The notes: generated by a model from the sequence alone, not told the origin. A stretch of DNA of 64,000 nt from Streptomyces pseudovenezuelae (GCF_029892565.1 NZ_JARXVH010000004.1:682001-746000), one strand, 5' to 3'. Counted from the stretch's first letter, positions 25,188 through 34,391 are shown. Numbers and translations: made by a program.

Positions 25188-25976
25188 ATGCCGATACCCG
25201 GGACACCCCACCGCGCCGAGCTCGTCGAGCACCTCGTCAGGACCCGCATCGCGGGCGATGTCGCCACCCCGCGCGAGAACAACCTCAGCCACTACCGCAA
25301 GCTCGCGAACGGCGACCGCCACTACTGGTTCGGCCTGGAGCTCGGCGACCGCTGGACCGACGAGCAGGACGTGCTCGCGGTGATGGCGGAGCGGGTGGGT
25401 GTCAACGACGACCCGGAGTACCGCTACGGCCAGGACACCATCGACGCCGAGCTGACGGTGGACGCGCTGGAGCGGCTCGCGGCGCGGCTGCGCAAGGCGG
25501 CGGACGGCGAGCAGCGGGTGCTGTTCGCGACCGGCCACCCGGGCGGCCTGCTGGACGTGCACCGCGCCACGGCCGCCGCGCTGCGCGCCGCCGGCTGCGA
25601 GATCGTCGTGATCCCGGACGGGCTGCAGACGGAGGAGGGGTACGTCATGCAGTTCGCGGACGTGGCGGTCCTGGAGCACGGCGCCACCCTGTGGCACACC
25701 CACTCCGGCGACCCGATGAAGGCCATCCTCACGGCGATGGAGCGCGAGGGCCGCCCGCTGCCCGACCTGGTCGTCGCCGACCACGGCTGGGCGGGCTACG
25801 CCGGCCGGCACGGCGTGGACTCCGTCGGTTACGCCGACTCCAACGATCCGGCCCTCTTCCTCGCCGAGGCGGAGGGCACCCTTCAGGTGACGGTCCCGCT
25901 CGACGACCACGTGGTCAGCCCGCGCCACTACGACCCGATGACGGCGTTCCTGCTGGCGGCGGCGGAACTGGCCTAG
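25188..25976 (+). CDS. Phosphatase-like protein of unknown substrate
   Basis: This soluble protein of about 262 residues is commonly annotated in Streptomyces as a phosphatase; I recognise the family but not a proven activity. Conserved-looking elements are ENNLSHYRKLANGD, FATGHPGGLLDVHRATAAAL, WHTHSGDPMKAIL and VADHGWAGYAG. The clustered His and Asp residues would suit metal binding. ATG at 25188 has GGGA upstream; an in-frame ATG three codons earlier is possible. It follows PucR on the same strand after 132 bp and converges with the CDF gene. Confidence 0.7.
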   Translation: MPIPGTPHRAELVEHLVRTRIAGDVATPRENNLSHYRKLANGDRHYWFGLELGDRWTDEQDVLAVMAERVGVNDDPEYRYGQDTIDAELTVDALERLAARLRKAADGEQRVLFATGHPGGLLDVHRATAAALRAAGCEIVVIPDGLQTEEGYVMQFADVAVLEHGATLWHTHSGDPMKAILTAMEREGRPLPDLVVADHGWAGYAGRHGVDSVGYADSNDPALFLAEAEGTLQVTVPLDDHVVSPRHYDPMTAFLLAAAELA

Positions 25977-25992
25977 TAGGCACGACCGACGG

Positions 25993-26976
25993 TCACGGCC
26001 ACGGGTTCAGCCCCTCGTCACGGCGCTGCGCATACCCCGGCGTCGGGTCCAGGTACACCCGTCCGATCCCGGGGAACGCCTCCCGCAGGCGCTCCTCCGC
26101 CCGCTCGCAGGCCCACTCGATCTGGGCCGCCGTCGACGCGTCCCGGAAGTCGACCTTGGCGGCCACCAGCGCCTCGCGCGGGCCCTGCACGAGGGTCGTC
26201 AGTTCCAGTACGGCCTCGATGTGCTCGACCGCCAGCAGCTCGGCCCGGATCCGGTCCCGCATCGGCTTGGGCAGCGGACGCCCGATGAGGAACTCCGCGT
26301 TGGAGCGGCCGAGCACCCAGGCGACGAAGAGCAGCAGCAGGCCGATGAGCAGCGAGGCCAGGCCGTCCCAGACGCCCGAGCCCGTGAGTTGCCCGCCGAG
26401 CAGGCCGCCCGCCGCCAGGACCAGGCCGACCAGCGCGGCCGAGTCCTCCATGACGACCGCCTTCACGGCGGTGTCCGGGGTGCGCCGGAAGTAGACCCTG
26501 AACGGCGCCCGGAACCGGGCCGCCTCACCGCGCGCCTGCTTGAGGCCCGTACGCAGCGAGTAGCCCTCCAGCACGAAGGCGACCGCCAGGACGATGTACG
26601 ACACCAGCGGGTCGCCGAGGTCCTCGCCCGCGACCAGGGTGTGGATGCCGTCGTAGAGCGAGAAGACCGCGCCGCCGACGAAGGTGGCGACGGCGGCGAG
26701 CATGGCCCAGATGTAGCGCTCGGGGCCGTAGCCGAGCGGGTGGTCCTCGTCGGCCGGCTTCTCGCTGCGCTTGAGCGCGGTGAGCAGCAGGAGTTCGGTG
26801 ACCGTGTCGGCGACCGAGTGCGCGGCCTCGGAGAGCATCGCGCTGGATCCGCTGATGACGCCGGCGACCGCCTTGGCGAGCGCGATCCCGAGGTTGGCCA
26901 CGGCGGCGACGATCACCGTGAACGTGCTCTCGCCGCCGCCGTCTTCGTGTTCTTCCGTCTGCTCCGTCTGCCCCAT
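25993..26976 (-). CDS. Cation diffusion facilitator family transporter
   Basis: This inner-membrane CDF protein of about 327 residues probably exports Zn2+, Fe2+ or another divalent metal against H+. Six TM segments are visible. Metal-site elements are LSEAAHSVADTVTELLL (HxxxD type) and VMEDSAALVGLVLAAGG (ExxxA variant in place of HxxxD). A cytoplasmic C-terminal domain starts near AELLAVEHIEAVLELTT. The acidic N-terminus (EQTEEHEDGGGES) is cytoplasmic. ATG at 26976 lies 11 bp after the TesB stop, so the two are co-transcribed. Metal specificity cannot be read with confidence. Confidence 0.88.
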   Translation of the reverse strand: MGQTEQTEEHEDGGGESTFTVIVAAVANLGIALAKAVAGVISGSSAMLSEAAHSVADTVTELLLLTALKRSEKPADEDHPLGYGPERYIWAMLAAVATFVGGAVFSLYDGIHTLVAGEDLGDPLVSYIVLAVAFVLEGYSLRTGLKQARGEAARFRAPFRVYFRRTPDTAVKAVVMEDSAALVGLVLAAGGLLGGQLTGSGVWDGLASLLIGLLLLFVAWVLGRSNAEFLIGRPLPKPMRDRIRAELLAVEHIEAVLELTTLVQGPREALVAAKVDFRDASTAAQIEWACERAEERLREAFPGIGRVYLDPTPGYAQRRDEGLNPWP

Positions 26977-26987
26977 GTCCCACAGTC

Positions 26988-27854
26988 TCACCGAGGGACG
27001 CGGACCACGCCTTCCTGGATCACCGAAATCGCCAGCCGGCCGTCCTGCGTGTAGATACGGGCCTGGCCCAGACCCCGGCCGCCGTGCGCGGACGGCGACT
27101 CCTGGTCGTACAGGAGCCATTCGTCGGCGCGGAAGGGGCGGTGGAACCACATCGCGTGGTCCAGGGACGCGCCGACGACGTCACCGACCGCCCAGCCACC
27201 GCGGCCGTGCGCGAGGAGGATCGAGTCGAGCAGCGTCATGTCGGAGACGTAGGTGGCGAGTACGACGTGCAGCAGCGGGTCGTCGGCGAGCTTGCCGTTG
27301 GTGCGGAACCAGACCTGGGAGTGCGCCTCGCGCGGCTCGCCGAACTTTCCGTACGGCGGTTCCTCGGCGTAGCGCAGGTCGATCGCCTCGCGGGCCTCCA
27401 GGAACTTCTCGACCACGGCCGGGTCCAGGTGGTCGTAGCCGCGCAGGCGCTCCTCGGAGGTGGGCAGCGTGACCGGGTCGGGGGCGGCCGGCATGGCGGC
27501 CTGGTGCTCGAAGCCCTCCTCGTAGCGCTGGAAGGAGGCGGACAGGGCGAAGATCGGCTGTCCGTGCTGGATCGCTAGGACGCGGCGCGCGGTGAAGGAG
27601 CGGCCGTCGTTCATGCGGTCGACGGTGTACACGATGGGCGCGCCCGGGTCGCCGGTGCGCAGGAAGTACGCGTGCAGGGAGTGGGCGAGACGGTCCTCGG
27701 GGACCGTCCGTCCGGCGGCGACCAGCGCCTGGGCCGCGACCTGTCCGCCGAAGACGCGCGGGACGACGGCGGACCGGGACCGGCCGCGGAAGATGTTCTC
27801 CTCGATCTGCTCCAGGTCGAGCAGATCGAGGAGATCCTGTAGTGCCTGGCTCAT
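26988..27854 (-). CDS. tesB: Acyl-CoA thioesterase II
   Basis: This 288-residue double-hotdog enzyme hydrolyses acyl-CoA to fatty acid and CoA. The N-terminal hotdog carries FGGQVAAQALVAAGRTV and the C-terminal one SLDHAMWFHRPFRADEWLLY. The Asp-Thr-Gln catalytic set would be D204 (YVSDMTLLDSI region), the following Thr and the Gln in GLGQARIYTQDG. Length fits TesB. It lies upstream of the CDF gene with an 11-bp gap and downstream of an acyl-CoA dehydrogenase gene. A 12-bp palindrome sits just before its start. Confidence 0.92.
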   Translation of the reverse strand: MSQALQDLLDLLDLEQIEENIFRGRSRSAVVPRVFGGQVAAQALVAAGRTVPEDRLAHSLHAYFLRTGDPGAPIVYTVDRMNDGRSFTARRVLAIQHGQPIFALSASFQRYEEGFEHQAAMPAAPDPVTLPTSEERLRGYDHLDPAVVEKFLEAREAIDLRYAEEPPYGKFGEPREAHSQVWFRTNGKLADDPLLHVVLATYVSDMTLLDSILLAHGRGGWAVGDVVGASLDHAMWFHRPFRADEWLLYDQESPSAHGGRGLGQARIYTQDGRLAISVIQEGVVRVPR

Positions 27855-27865
27855 GAGGTCATTTC

Positions 27866-27877
27866 TACTGGCCAGTA
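27866..27877. promoter_or_regulatory. Palindromic operator candidate before tesB
   Basis: TACTGGCCAGTA is a perfect 12-bp palindrome 11 bp before the tesB start, inside a looser outer pair (AGGTC, GACCT). It looks like a TetR- or MarR-type operator placed to block the start of transcription or translation. Confidence 0.4.
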
Positions 27878-27904
27878 ATTTCGGGGACCTTACAGGTCCA
27901 TGTC

Positions 27905-29062
27905 CTACAGACCCATGTCCTTCGCGATGATCGTCTTCATGATCTCGCTGGTGCCGCCGTAGATGCGGTTGACGCGGTTGTCCGCGTACAGGCGGGCGAT
28001 CGGGTACTCGTTCATGAAGCCGTAGCCGCCGTGCAGCTGGAGGCAGCGGTCGATGACGCGGTGCGCGACCTCGGTGCAGAACAGCTTGGCGCTGGCGGCC
28101 TCGGCGGGGGTCAGCTCGTCCGCGTCCAGGGCCTCAAGGGCGCGGTCAACGACGGCCTCGGCGGCGTCCACCTCGGCCTGGCAGGCGGCCAGTTCGAACT
28201 TGGTGTTCTGGAAGGACGCGACCGGCTTGCCGAAGACGGTGCGCTCCTGGACGTACTCCTTGGCGAACCGGACGGCGGCCTTGGCCTGCGCGTACGCGCC
28301 GAAGGCGATGCCCCAGCGCTCGGAGGCGAGGTTGTGGCCGAGGTAGGAGAAGCCCTTGTTCTCCTCGCCCAGCAGGTCCTCGGCGGGCACCTTGACGTCG
28401 ACGAACGCCAGCTCGGCGGTGTCGGAGGTCTTCAGGCCGAGCTTGTCCAGCTTGCGGCCGATGGAGTAGCCCTCGGACTTGGTGTCCACGGCGAAGAGGG
28501 AGATGCCGAAGCGGCGGTCCTCGGCGGTGGACGGCGAGGTGCGGGCGCAGACGATCACGCGGTCGGCGTGCACACCGCCGGTGATGAAGGTCTTGGAGCC
28601 GTTGAGGACGTAGTGCGTGCCGTCCTCGGAGAGCTTGGCGGTGGTCTTCATGCCCGCGAGGTCGGAGCCGGTGCCCGGCTCGGTCATCGCCAGCGCCCAC
28701 ATCTCCTCGCCGGAGACGAACTTCGGCAGGAAGCGCTTCTTCTGCTCGTCGGTGGCGAGCGTCTTGATGTACGGCAGACCGAGCAGCACGTGCACACCGG
28801 AGCCGCCGAACTGGACACCGGCGCGCGCGGTCTCCTCGTACATCACGGCCTCGAACTTGTACGAGTCGATGCCGGCGCCGCCGTACTCCTCGTCGACGCG
28901 GATGCCGAAGATGCCGAGCTCGGCGAGCTTGTAGTAGAAGTCGCGCGGCGCCTGGCCGGCGGCGAACCACTCGTCGTAGACGGGGACGACCTCGGCCTCG
29001 ATGAAGGCGCGCAGAGTCTCCCGGAACGCCTCGTGGTCCTCGTCAAACACCGTACGGCGCAC
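27905..29062 (-). CDS. Acyl-CoA dehydrogenase
   Basis: This FAD-dependent acyl-CoA dehydrogenase of about 385 residues makes the first C=C bond in beta-oxidation or branched-acid breakdown. The two PROSITE-like segments are present (AMTEPGTGSDLAGMKTTA; QLHGGYGFMNEYPIARLYAD). The catalytic Glu is the one in YGGTSEIMK. GTG at 29062 follows GGAGG by eight bases and is preferred over the upstream TTG. It precedes tesB on the same strand with a 50-bp gap. Substrate chain length is unknown. A palindromic operator candidate lies 33-50 bp upstream. Confidence 0.9.
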   Translation of the reverse strand: MRRTVFDEDHEAFRETLRAFIEAEVVPVYDEWFAAGQAPRDFYYKLAELGIFGIRVDEEYGGAGIDSYKFEAVMYEETARAGVQFGGSGVHVLLGLPYIKTLATDEQKKRFLPKFVSGEEMWALAMTEPGTGSDLAGMKTTAKLSEDGTHYVLNGSKTFITGGVHADRVIVCARTSPSTAEDRRFGISLFAVDTKSEGYSIGRKLDKLGLKTSDTAELAFVDVKVPAEDLLGEENKGFSYLGHNLASERWGIAFGAYAQAKAAVRFAKEYVQERTVFGKPVASFQNTKFELAACQAEVDAAEAVVDRALEALDADELTPAEAASAKLFCTEVAHRVIDRCLQLHGGYGFMNEYPIARLYADNRVNRIYGGTSEIMKTIIAKDMGL

Positions 29063-29094
29063 CGCCGCCACCTCCAGCTGCCTCAAGGGTCAAT

Positions 29095-29112
29095 GTCTAA
29101 GCGCTTGCTCAG
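29095..29112 (-). promoter_or_regulatory. TetR-type operator candidate before the acyl-CoA dehydrogenase
   Basis: The block GTCTAAGCGCTTGCTCAG has an AAGCGCTT core and partial outer symmetry. It resembles operators of TetR regulators of fatty-acid and sterol genes (KstR2 type, AGCAAG-nn-CTTGCT). It lies 33-50 bp upstream of the acyl-CoA dehydrogenase start. Confidence 0.45.
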
Positions 29113-29194
29113 AACCCAACGGTACCGGCGGGTAGGGAGAGCGTCCAGTGGAGCGCCCCCGTAACGCTCGTCACGCTTCCGGCAGCGACGCCCA

Positions 29195-29785
29195 TCATCC
29201 CCCGGCCGCCGCGAAGGCCCCCCGCGCCATCCGGTGCAGCAGCTCCGCCGTCGTCCCGCGGCCCGGGAGGCAGCCGGGGCGGCCCAGGTGCGGGGTGGAG
29301 TTGAGGAGGCCGAAGACCGAGTGGACCGCTGAACGCGCCGCGGGCTCCGCCAGGTCCGGATACACCTTGCGCAGGGTCTCCACCCACAGTTCGACGTACT
29401 GGCGCTGGAGCTGGCGGACCAGCTTGCGGTCGCTGTCGCGGAGGCGGTCGAGCTCGCGGTCGTGGAGGGTGATGAGGGGGCGGTCGTCGAGGGCGAAGTC
29501 GATGTGGCCCTCGATGAGCGAGTCCAGGAGCGTCTCGGGGTTGTCGTCGGCTTCCGCGACCCGGCGCTTGCCGCCGGTCAGGAGCTGTCCGCTGATGCCG
29601 ACCAGCAGTTCGGCGAGCATCGCGTCCTTGCCCGGGAAGTGGCGGTAGAGACCGGGGCCGCTGATGCCGACCGCGGCGCCTATCTCGTCCACCCCGACGC
29701 CGTGGAAACCGCGCTCGGCGAAGAGCCGCGCGGCTTCCTTGAGGATCTGCTCACGGCGGGTGGGGGCGTCGGTTCTGGTGGCCAT
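29195..29785 (-). CDS. TetR-family regulator of the leucine-catabolism operon
   Basis: This 196-residue TetR repressor has its helix-turn-helix over about residues 12-55 (ILKEAARLFAERGFHGVGVD, then GISGPGLYRHFPGKDAML). The C-terminal ligand domain ends in a helical tail. It is divergent from the methylcrotonyl-CoA carboxylase operon across 95 bp. That gap holds two matching inverted sites, the expected place for autoregulation plus control of the operon. The effector is probably an acyl-CoA of the leucine pathway, by inference from context. Confidence 0.9.
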   Translation of the reverse strand: MATRTDAPTRREQILKEAARLFAERGFHGVGVDEIGAAVGISGPGLYRHFPGKDAMLAELLVGISGQLLTGGKRRVAEADDNPETLLDSLIEGHIDFALDDRPLITLHDRELDRLRDSDRKLVRQLQRQYVELWVETLRKVYPDLAEPAARSAVHSVFGLLNSTPHLGRPGCLPGRGTTAELLHRMARGAFAAAGG

Positions 29786-29807
29786 GGAAGCAATTCTAGA
29801 CAGGGAG

Positions 29808-29851
29808 GTTAGCGGTCGTTAACCTGAAGGAAATGGTTAACGCTCATTAAC
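29808..29851. promoter_or_regulatory. Paired operator for the TetR regulator
   Basis: GGTTAACGCTCATTAAC at 29835-29851 and, on the other strand, GGTTAACGACCGCTAAC at 29808-29824 share 12 of 17 bases. They form two facing half-palindromic sites between the divergent TetR and mccB genes. Confidence 0.6.
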
Positions 29852-29880
29852 AGTAGATCGCTGGGTGAGGGGACCGCAGG

Positions 29881-31497
29881 ATGCAAGAGGCACCGGAGCT
29901 GACGAGCGCGGAAGATCCCGCGTCGGAGGCGTGGCGGGCCAACGAGGCGGCGCACCGGGCGCTCGCCGAGGAGCTGCGCGGCAAGCTGGCCGCGGCCCGG
30001 CTCGGCGGCGGCGAGAAGGCGCGGGCCCGGCACACCGCGCGCGGGAAGCTGCTGCCCAGGGACCGGGTGGACGCCCTGCTGGATCCTGGGTCGCCGTTCC
30101 TGGAGCTGGCTCCGCTGGCCGCCGAGGGGATGTACGAGGGCCAGGCGCCGGCCGCCGGGGTGGTCGCCGGGATCGGGCGGGTCTCGGGGCGCGAGTGCGT
30201 GATCGTCGCCAATGACGCCACCGTCAAGGGCGGCACGTACTACCCGATGACGGTGAAGAAGCACCTGCGCGCGCAGGAGGTAGCCCTCGACAACCGCCTC
30301 CCCTGCATCTACCTGGTCGACTCCGGCGGCGCCTTCCTGCCGATGCAGGACGAGGTCTTCCCCGACCGCGACCACTTCGGGCGGATCTTCTACAACCAGG
30401 CCCGGATGTCCGGCGCCGGCATCCCGCAGATCGCCGCCGTCATGGGCTCGTGCACGGCGGGCGGCGCGTACGTCCCGGCCATGAGCGACGAGGCCGTCAT
30501 CGTCCGCAACCAGGGCACTATCTTCCTGGGCGGCCCGCCCCTGGTGAAGGCCGCCACCGGCGAGGTCGTGACGGCCGAGGAGCTGGGCGGCGGTGACGTC
30601 CACGCGCGTGTGTCGGGCGTGACGGACCACCTCGCGGAGGACGACGCGCACGCGCTGCGGATCGTCCGGAACATCGCCGCGACGCTCCCCGCGCGCGGGC
30701 CCCTCCCTTGGGAGGTCACCGAGGCGGTCGAGCCGAAGGTCGACCCGTACGGGCTCTACGGGGCGGTCCCGGTCGACTCCCGCACCCCCTACGACGTGCG
30801 CGAGATCATCGCGCGCGTGGTCGACGGCTCCCGGTTCGCCGAGTTCAAGTCGGAGTTCGGGCAGACCCTGGTCACCGGCTTCGCCCGGATCCACGGCCAC
30901 CCGGTGGGGATCGTCGCCAACAACGGCATCCTGTTCTCCGAGTCCGCCCAGAAGGGCGCCCACTTCATCGAGCTGTGCGACCAGCGCGGGATCCCGCTGG
31001 TGTTCCTGCAGAACATCTCGGGGTTCATGGTCGGCAAGGACTACGAGGCCGGCGGCATCGCCAAGCACGGCGCCAAGATGGTCACGGCGGTGGCCTGCAC
31101 GCGCGTGCCGAAGCTGACGGTCGTGGTCGGCGGTTCGTACGGCGCGGGCAACTACTCGATGTGCGGGCGGGCCTACTCCCCCCGCTTCCTGTGGATGTGG
31201 CCCGGCGCCAAGATCTCCGTCATGGGCGGCGAGCAGGCCGCCTCGGTCCTCGCGACCGTCAAGCGGGACCAGTTGGAAGGGCGCGGGGAGCAGTGGCCCG
31301 CCGAGGACGAGGAGTCCTTCAAGGCCCCGATCCGGCAGCAGTACGAGCGCCAGGGCAACGCCTACTACGCCACGGCCCGCCTCTGGGACGACGGCGTCAT
31401 CGACCCGCTGGAGACCCGCCAGGTGCTGGGCCTGGCCCTGACCGCCTGTGCCAACGCGCCCCTGGGTGACCCCCAGTTCGGCGTCTTCCGGATGTAG
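29881..31497 (+). CDS. mccB: 3-Methylcrotonyl-CoA carboxylase beta subunit (carboxyltransferase)
   Basis: This 538-residue carboxyltransferase moves CO2 from carboxybiotin to methylcrotonyl-CoA in leucine breakdown. Two crotonase-like halves are present. The N-terminal half has PCIYLVDSGGAFLPMQDEVF and MGSCTAGGAYVPAMSDEAVI. The C-terminal half has HPVGIVANNGILFSESAQKG and GGSYGAGNYSMCGRAYSPRF. The DSGGAFLP and GRAYSP forms point to MCC rather than propionyl- or acetyl-CoA carboxylases. ATG at 29881 follows GAGGGGA. It leads the operon and sits 15 bp ahead of mccA. Confidence 0.92.
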   Translation: MQEAPELTSAEDPASEAWRANEAAHRALAEELRGKLAAARLGGGEKARARHTARGKLLPRDRVDALLDPGSPFLELAPLAAEGMYEGQAPAAGVVAGIGRVSGRECVIVANDATVKGGTYYPMTVKKHLRAQEVALDNRLPCIYLVDSGGAFLPMQDEVFPDRDHFGRIFYNQARMSGAGIPQIAAVMGSCTAGGAYVPAMSDEAVIVRNQGTIFLGGPPLVKAATGEVVTAEELGGGDVHARVSGVTDHLAEDDAHALRIVRNIAATLPARGPLPWEVTEAVEPKVDPYGLYGAVPVDSRTPYDVREIIARVVDGSRFAEFKSEFGQTLVTGFARIHGHPVGIVANNGILFSESAQKGAHFIELCDQRGIPLVFLQNISGFMVGKDYEAGGIAKHGAKMVTAVACTRVPKLTVVVGGSYGAGNYSMCGRAYSPRFLWMWPGAKISVMGGEQAASVLATVKRDQLEGRGEQWPAEDEESFKAPIRQQYERQGNAYYATARLWDDGVIDPLETRQVLGLALTACANAPLGDPQFGVFRM

Positions 31498-31512
31498 AGG
31501 AGGAGGGGAATC

Positions 31513-33444
31513 GTGTTCGACACAGTGCTCGTCGCCAACCGCGGCGAGATCGCGGTCCGCGTCATCCGTACGCTGCGCTCGCTCGGTGTACGCTCGGTGG
31601 CCGTCTTCTCCGACGCGGACGCCGACGCACGCCATGTGCGCGAGGCAGACACCGCGGTACGGATCGGTCCTGCCCCGGCGGCCGAGAGCTATCTGTCGGC
31701 GGAGCGGATCCTGGAGGCCGCCGCCCGCACCGGCGCCCAGGCGGTGCACCCGGGCTACGGCTTCCTCGCGGAGAACGCGGCCTTCGCGCGCGCGTGCACC
31801 GACGCGGGGCTCGTCTTCATCGGGCCGGCGGCGGAGTCCATCGCGTTGATGGGCGACAAGATCCATGCCAAGGAGACGGTGAGGGCGGCCGGGGTGCCGG
31901 TCGTCCCCGGGTCCAGCGGCAGCGGACTGAGGGACACCCAACTCGCCGACGCCGCCCGGGAGATCGGGATGCCGGTGCTGCTGAAGCCGTCGGCCGGCGG
32001 TGGCGGCAAGGGCATGCGCCTGGTGCGCGACGCCTCGATGCTGGCCGAGGAGATCGCCGCCGCCCGCCGTGAGGCCCGCGCCTCCTTCGGCGACGACACG
32101 CTGCTCGTCGAGCGGTGGGTGGACCGCCCCCGGCACATCGAGATCCAGGTCCTGGCCGACGGCCACGGGAACGTCGTCCATCTCGGCGAGCGCGAATGCT
32201 CGCTCCAGCGGCGGCACCAGAAGGTCATCGAGGAGGCGCCGAGCGTCCTGCTGGACGAGGCCACGCGCGCGGCGATGGGCGAGGCCGCGGTGCAGGCGGC
32301 GCGGTCGTGCGGGTACCGGGGCGCGGGCACGGTGGAGTTCATCGTGCCGGGCGTCGACCCGTCCTCGTACTACTTCATGGAGATGAACACCCGGCTCCAA
32401 GTGGAGCACCCGGTCACGGAGTTGGTGACCGGGCTCGACCTGGTGGAGTGGCAGCTGAGAGTGGCGGCGGGCGAGCGACTCCCCTTCGGCCAGGAGGACA
32501 TCGCCCTCACCGGGCACGCCATCGAGGCACGCATCTGCGCGGAAGACCCCGCGCGCGGCTTCCTGCCGTCCGGCGGCACCGTCCTGAAACTGAACGAACC
32601 CTCCGGCGACGGCGTCCGCACGGACTCCGGGCTCTCCGAAGGGACCGAGGTCGGCAGTCTCTACGACCCGATGCTCTCCAAGGTCATCGCCTACGGCCCC
32701 GACCGCGCGACCGCGCTCAGGAAGCTCCGGGGCGCCCTCGCGGACACGGTCACGCTGGGCGTGCCGACCAACGCCGGTTTTCTACGGCGGCTGCTCGCCC
32801 ATCCGGCAGTCGTGGCAGGCGAGTTGGACACCGGGCTCGTCGAGCGGGAGGTGGACTCCCTCATCACGGACGAGGTGCCCGAGGAGGTGTACGAGGCGGC
32901 GGCCGCCGTACGGCTGGAGGCACTCCGTCCGAAGAACGACGGCTGGACCGATCCCTTCTCGGTGCCGGACGGCTGGCGGCTGGGCGGTACTCCGAAGCCG
33001 GTCGGCTTCCAGCTGAGGGTGACCGAGCCCGTGGAGTACGTTCCGCGCGGCAGCCACACCGTCACCGCGGACCAGGTCTCCGTCACCCTCGATGGCGTCC
33101 GCCACACCTTCCACCGCGCGGCCGACTGGCTCGGCCGGGACGGCGACGCCTGGCAGGTGCGGGACCACGATCCGGTGGCCGCGTCCCTCACGCGCGCGGG
33201 GCAGGCGGGCGCCGACTCGCTGACCGCGCCGATGCCCGGCACGGTGACCGTGGTGAAGGTGGCCGTGGGCGACGAAGTCAGCGCGGGCCAGAGCCTGTTG
33301 GTGGTCGAGGCGATGAAGATGGAGCACGTCGTCTCCGCCCCGCACGCCGGCACGGTCACCGCGCTGGACGTGGCGCCGGGCGGCACGGTCGCCATGGACC
33401 AGGTGCTCGCCGTGATCGCACCGCACGAGGAGGCGACGGAATGA
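31513..33444 (+). CDS. mccA: 3-Methylcrotonyl-CoA carboxylase alpha subunit (biotin carboxylase-BCCP)
   Basis: This 643-residue biotin-dependent subunit has an N-terminal biotin carboxylase (FDTVLVANRGEIAVRVIRTL). Its ATP-grasp loop reads KPSAGGGGKGMRLV. FMEMNTRLQVEHPVTE marks the catalytic face. A middle domain follows, then a C-terminal biotinyl domain with the EAMKMEH motif; K602 is the biotin site. GTG at 31513 has a strong AGGAGGAGG. The stop codon overlaps the hmgL start (ATGA), so translation is coupled. Confidence 0.94.
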   Translation: MFDTVLVANRGEIAVRVIRTLRSLGVRSVAVFSDADADARHVREADTAVRIGPAPAAESYLSAERILEAAARTGAQAVHPGYGFLAENAAFARACTDAGLVFIGPAAESIALMGDKIHAKETVRAAGVPVVPGSSGSGLRDTQLADAAREIGMPVLLKPSAGGGGKGMRLVRDASMLAEEIAAARREARASFGDDTLLVERWVDRPRHIEIQVLADGHGNVVHLGERECSLQRRHQKVIEEAPSVLLDEATRAAMGEAAVQAARSCGYRGAGTVEFIVPGVDPSSYYFMEMNTRLQVEHPVTELVTGLDLVEWQLRVAAGERLPFGQEDIALTGHAIEARICAEDPARGFLPSGGTVLKLNEPSGDGVRTDSGLSEGTEVGSLYDPMLSKVIAYGPDRATALRKLRGALADTVTLGVPTNAGFLRRLLAHPAVVAGELDTGLVEREVDSLITDEVPEEVYEAAAAVRLEALRPKNDGWTDPFSVPDGWRLGGTPKPVGFQLRVTEPVEYVPRGSHTVTADQVSVTLDGVRHTFHRAADWLGRDGDAWQVRDHDPVAASLTRAGQAGADSLTAPMPGTVTVVKVAVGDEVSAGQSLLVVEAMKMEHVVSAPHAGTVTALDVAPGGTVAMDQVLAVIAPHEEATE

Positions 33445-34385
33445 CCGTTCAGGGACTCCCGATGACCGTCCCGGCGTCGGATCTGCCGGCCCGGGTGCGC
33501 ATCCACGAGGTCGGCGCGCGCGACGGCCTGCAGAACGAGAAGTCGACGGTGCCGACGGAGGTGAAGGCGGAGTTCGTGCGCCGGCTGGCCGACGCGGGCC
33601 TGACGACGATCGAGGCGACGAGCTTCGTCCACCCCAAGTGGGTGCCTCAACTGGCCGACGCGGAGGAGCTGTTCCCGCAGGTGCGGGAGCTGAAGGGCGT
33701 CGAGCTGCCCGTGCTGGTGCCGAACGGCCGCGGACTCGACCGGGCCCTCTCCCTGGGGGCGACCCGTGTCGCCGTCTTCGCCAGCGCCACCGAGTCCTTC
33801 GCGAAGGCCAACCTCAACCGCACGGTGGATGAGTCGCTGGCCGTGTTCGCCCCCGTCGTGACCCGCGCCAGGGACGAGGGCGCCCATGTGCGCGGCTATG
33901 TCTCCATGTGCTTCGGTGACCCCTGGGAGGGCGCGGTCCCCCTTCATCAAGTCGTCCGCGTCTGCCGGGCGCTGCTGGACATGGGCTGCGACGAACTGAG
34001 CCTCGGCGACACCATCGGCGTGGCGACCCCGGGCCACGTACTGGAGTTGCTCTCCGCACTCAACGAACAGGGCGTGCCGACGAACGTCATCGGCGTGCAC
34101 TTCCACGACACCTACGGGCAGGCCCTGGCCAACACCTACGCGGCCCTGGAACACGGGGTCACCACCGTCGACGCCTCCGCCGGAGGCCTCGGTGGCTGCC
34201 CGTACGCCAAGTCGGCCACCGGGAACCTCGCCACCGAAGACCTCGTCTGGATGCTCCAGGGTCTCGGCATCGAGACCGGAGTCGACCTCGGCCGCCTCGT
34301 CGCCACCAGCGTGTGGATGGCCGAACAACTGGGCCGACCCAGCCCTTCCCGCACCGTCCGGGCCCTCTCCCACAAGGACCAGTGA
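33441..34385 (+). CDS. Hydroxymethylglutaryl-CoA lyase
   Basis: This 314-residue TIM-barrel lyase splits HMG-CoA into acetoacetate and acetyl-CoA, the last leucine step. Family motifs are VGARDGLQNEKSTV near the N-terminus, HFHDTYGQALAN, and the active-site loop GGLGGCPYAKSATGN with its conserved Cys. ATG at 33441 overlaps the mccA stop by four bases. It is followed after 6 bp by the acyl-CoA dehydrogenase gene. Confidence 0.94.
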   Translation: MTVQGLPMTVPASDLPARVRIHEVGARDGLQNEKSTVPTEVKAEFVRRLADAGLTTIEATSFVHPKWVPQLADAEELFPQVRELKGVELPVLVPNGRGLDRALSLGATRVAVFASATESFAKANLNRTVDESLAVFAPVVTRARDEGAHVRGYVSMCFGDPWEGAVPLHQVVRVCRALLDMGCDELSLGDTIGVATPGHVLELLSALNEQGVPTNVIGVHFHDTYGQALANTYAALEHGVTTVDASAGGLGGCPYAKSATGNLATEDLVWMLQGLGIETGVDLGRLVATSVWMAEQLGRPSPSRTVRALSHKDQ

Positions 34386-34391
34386 TCACTC

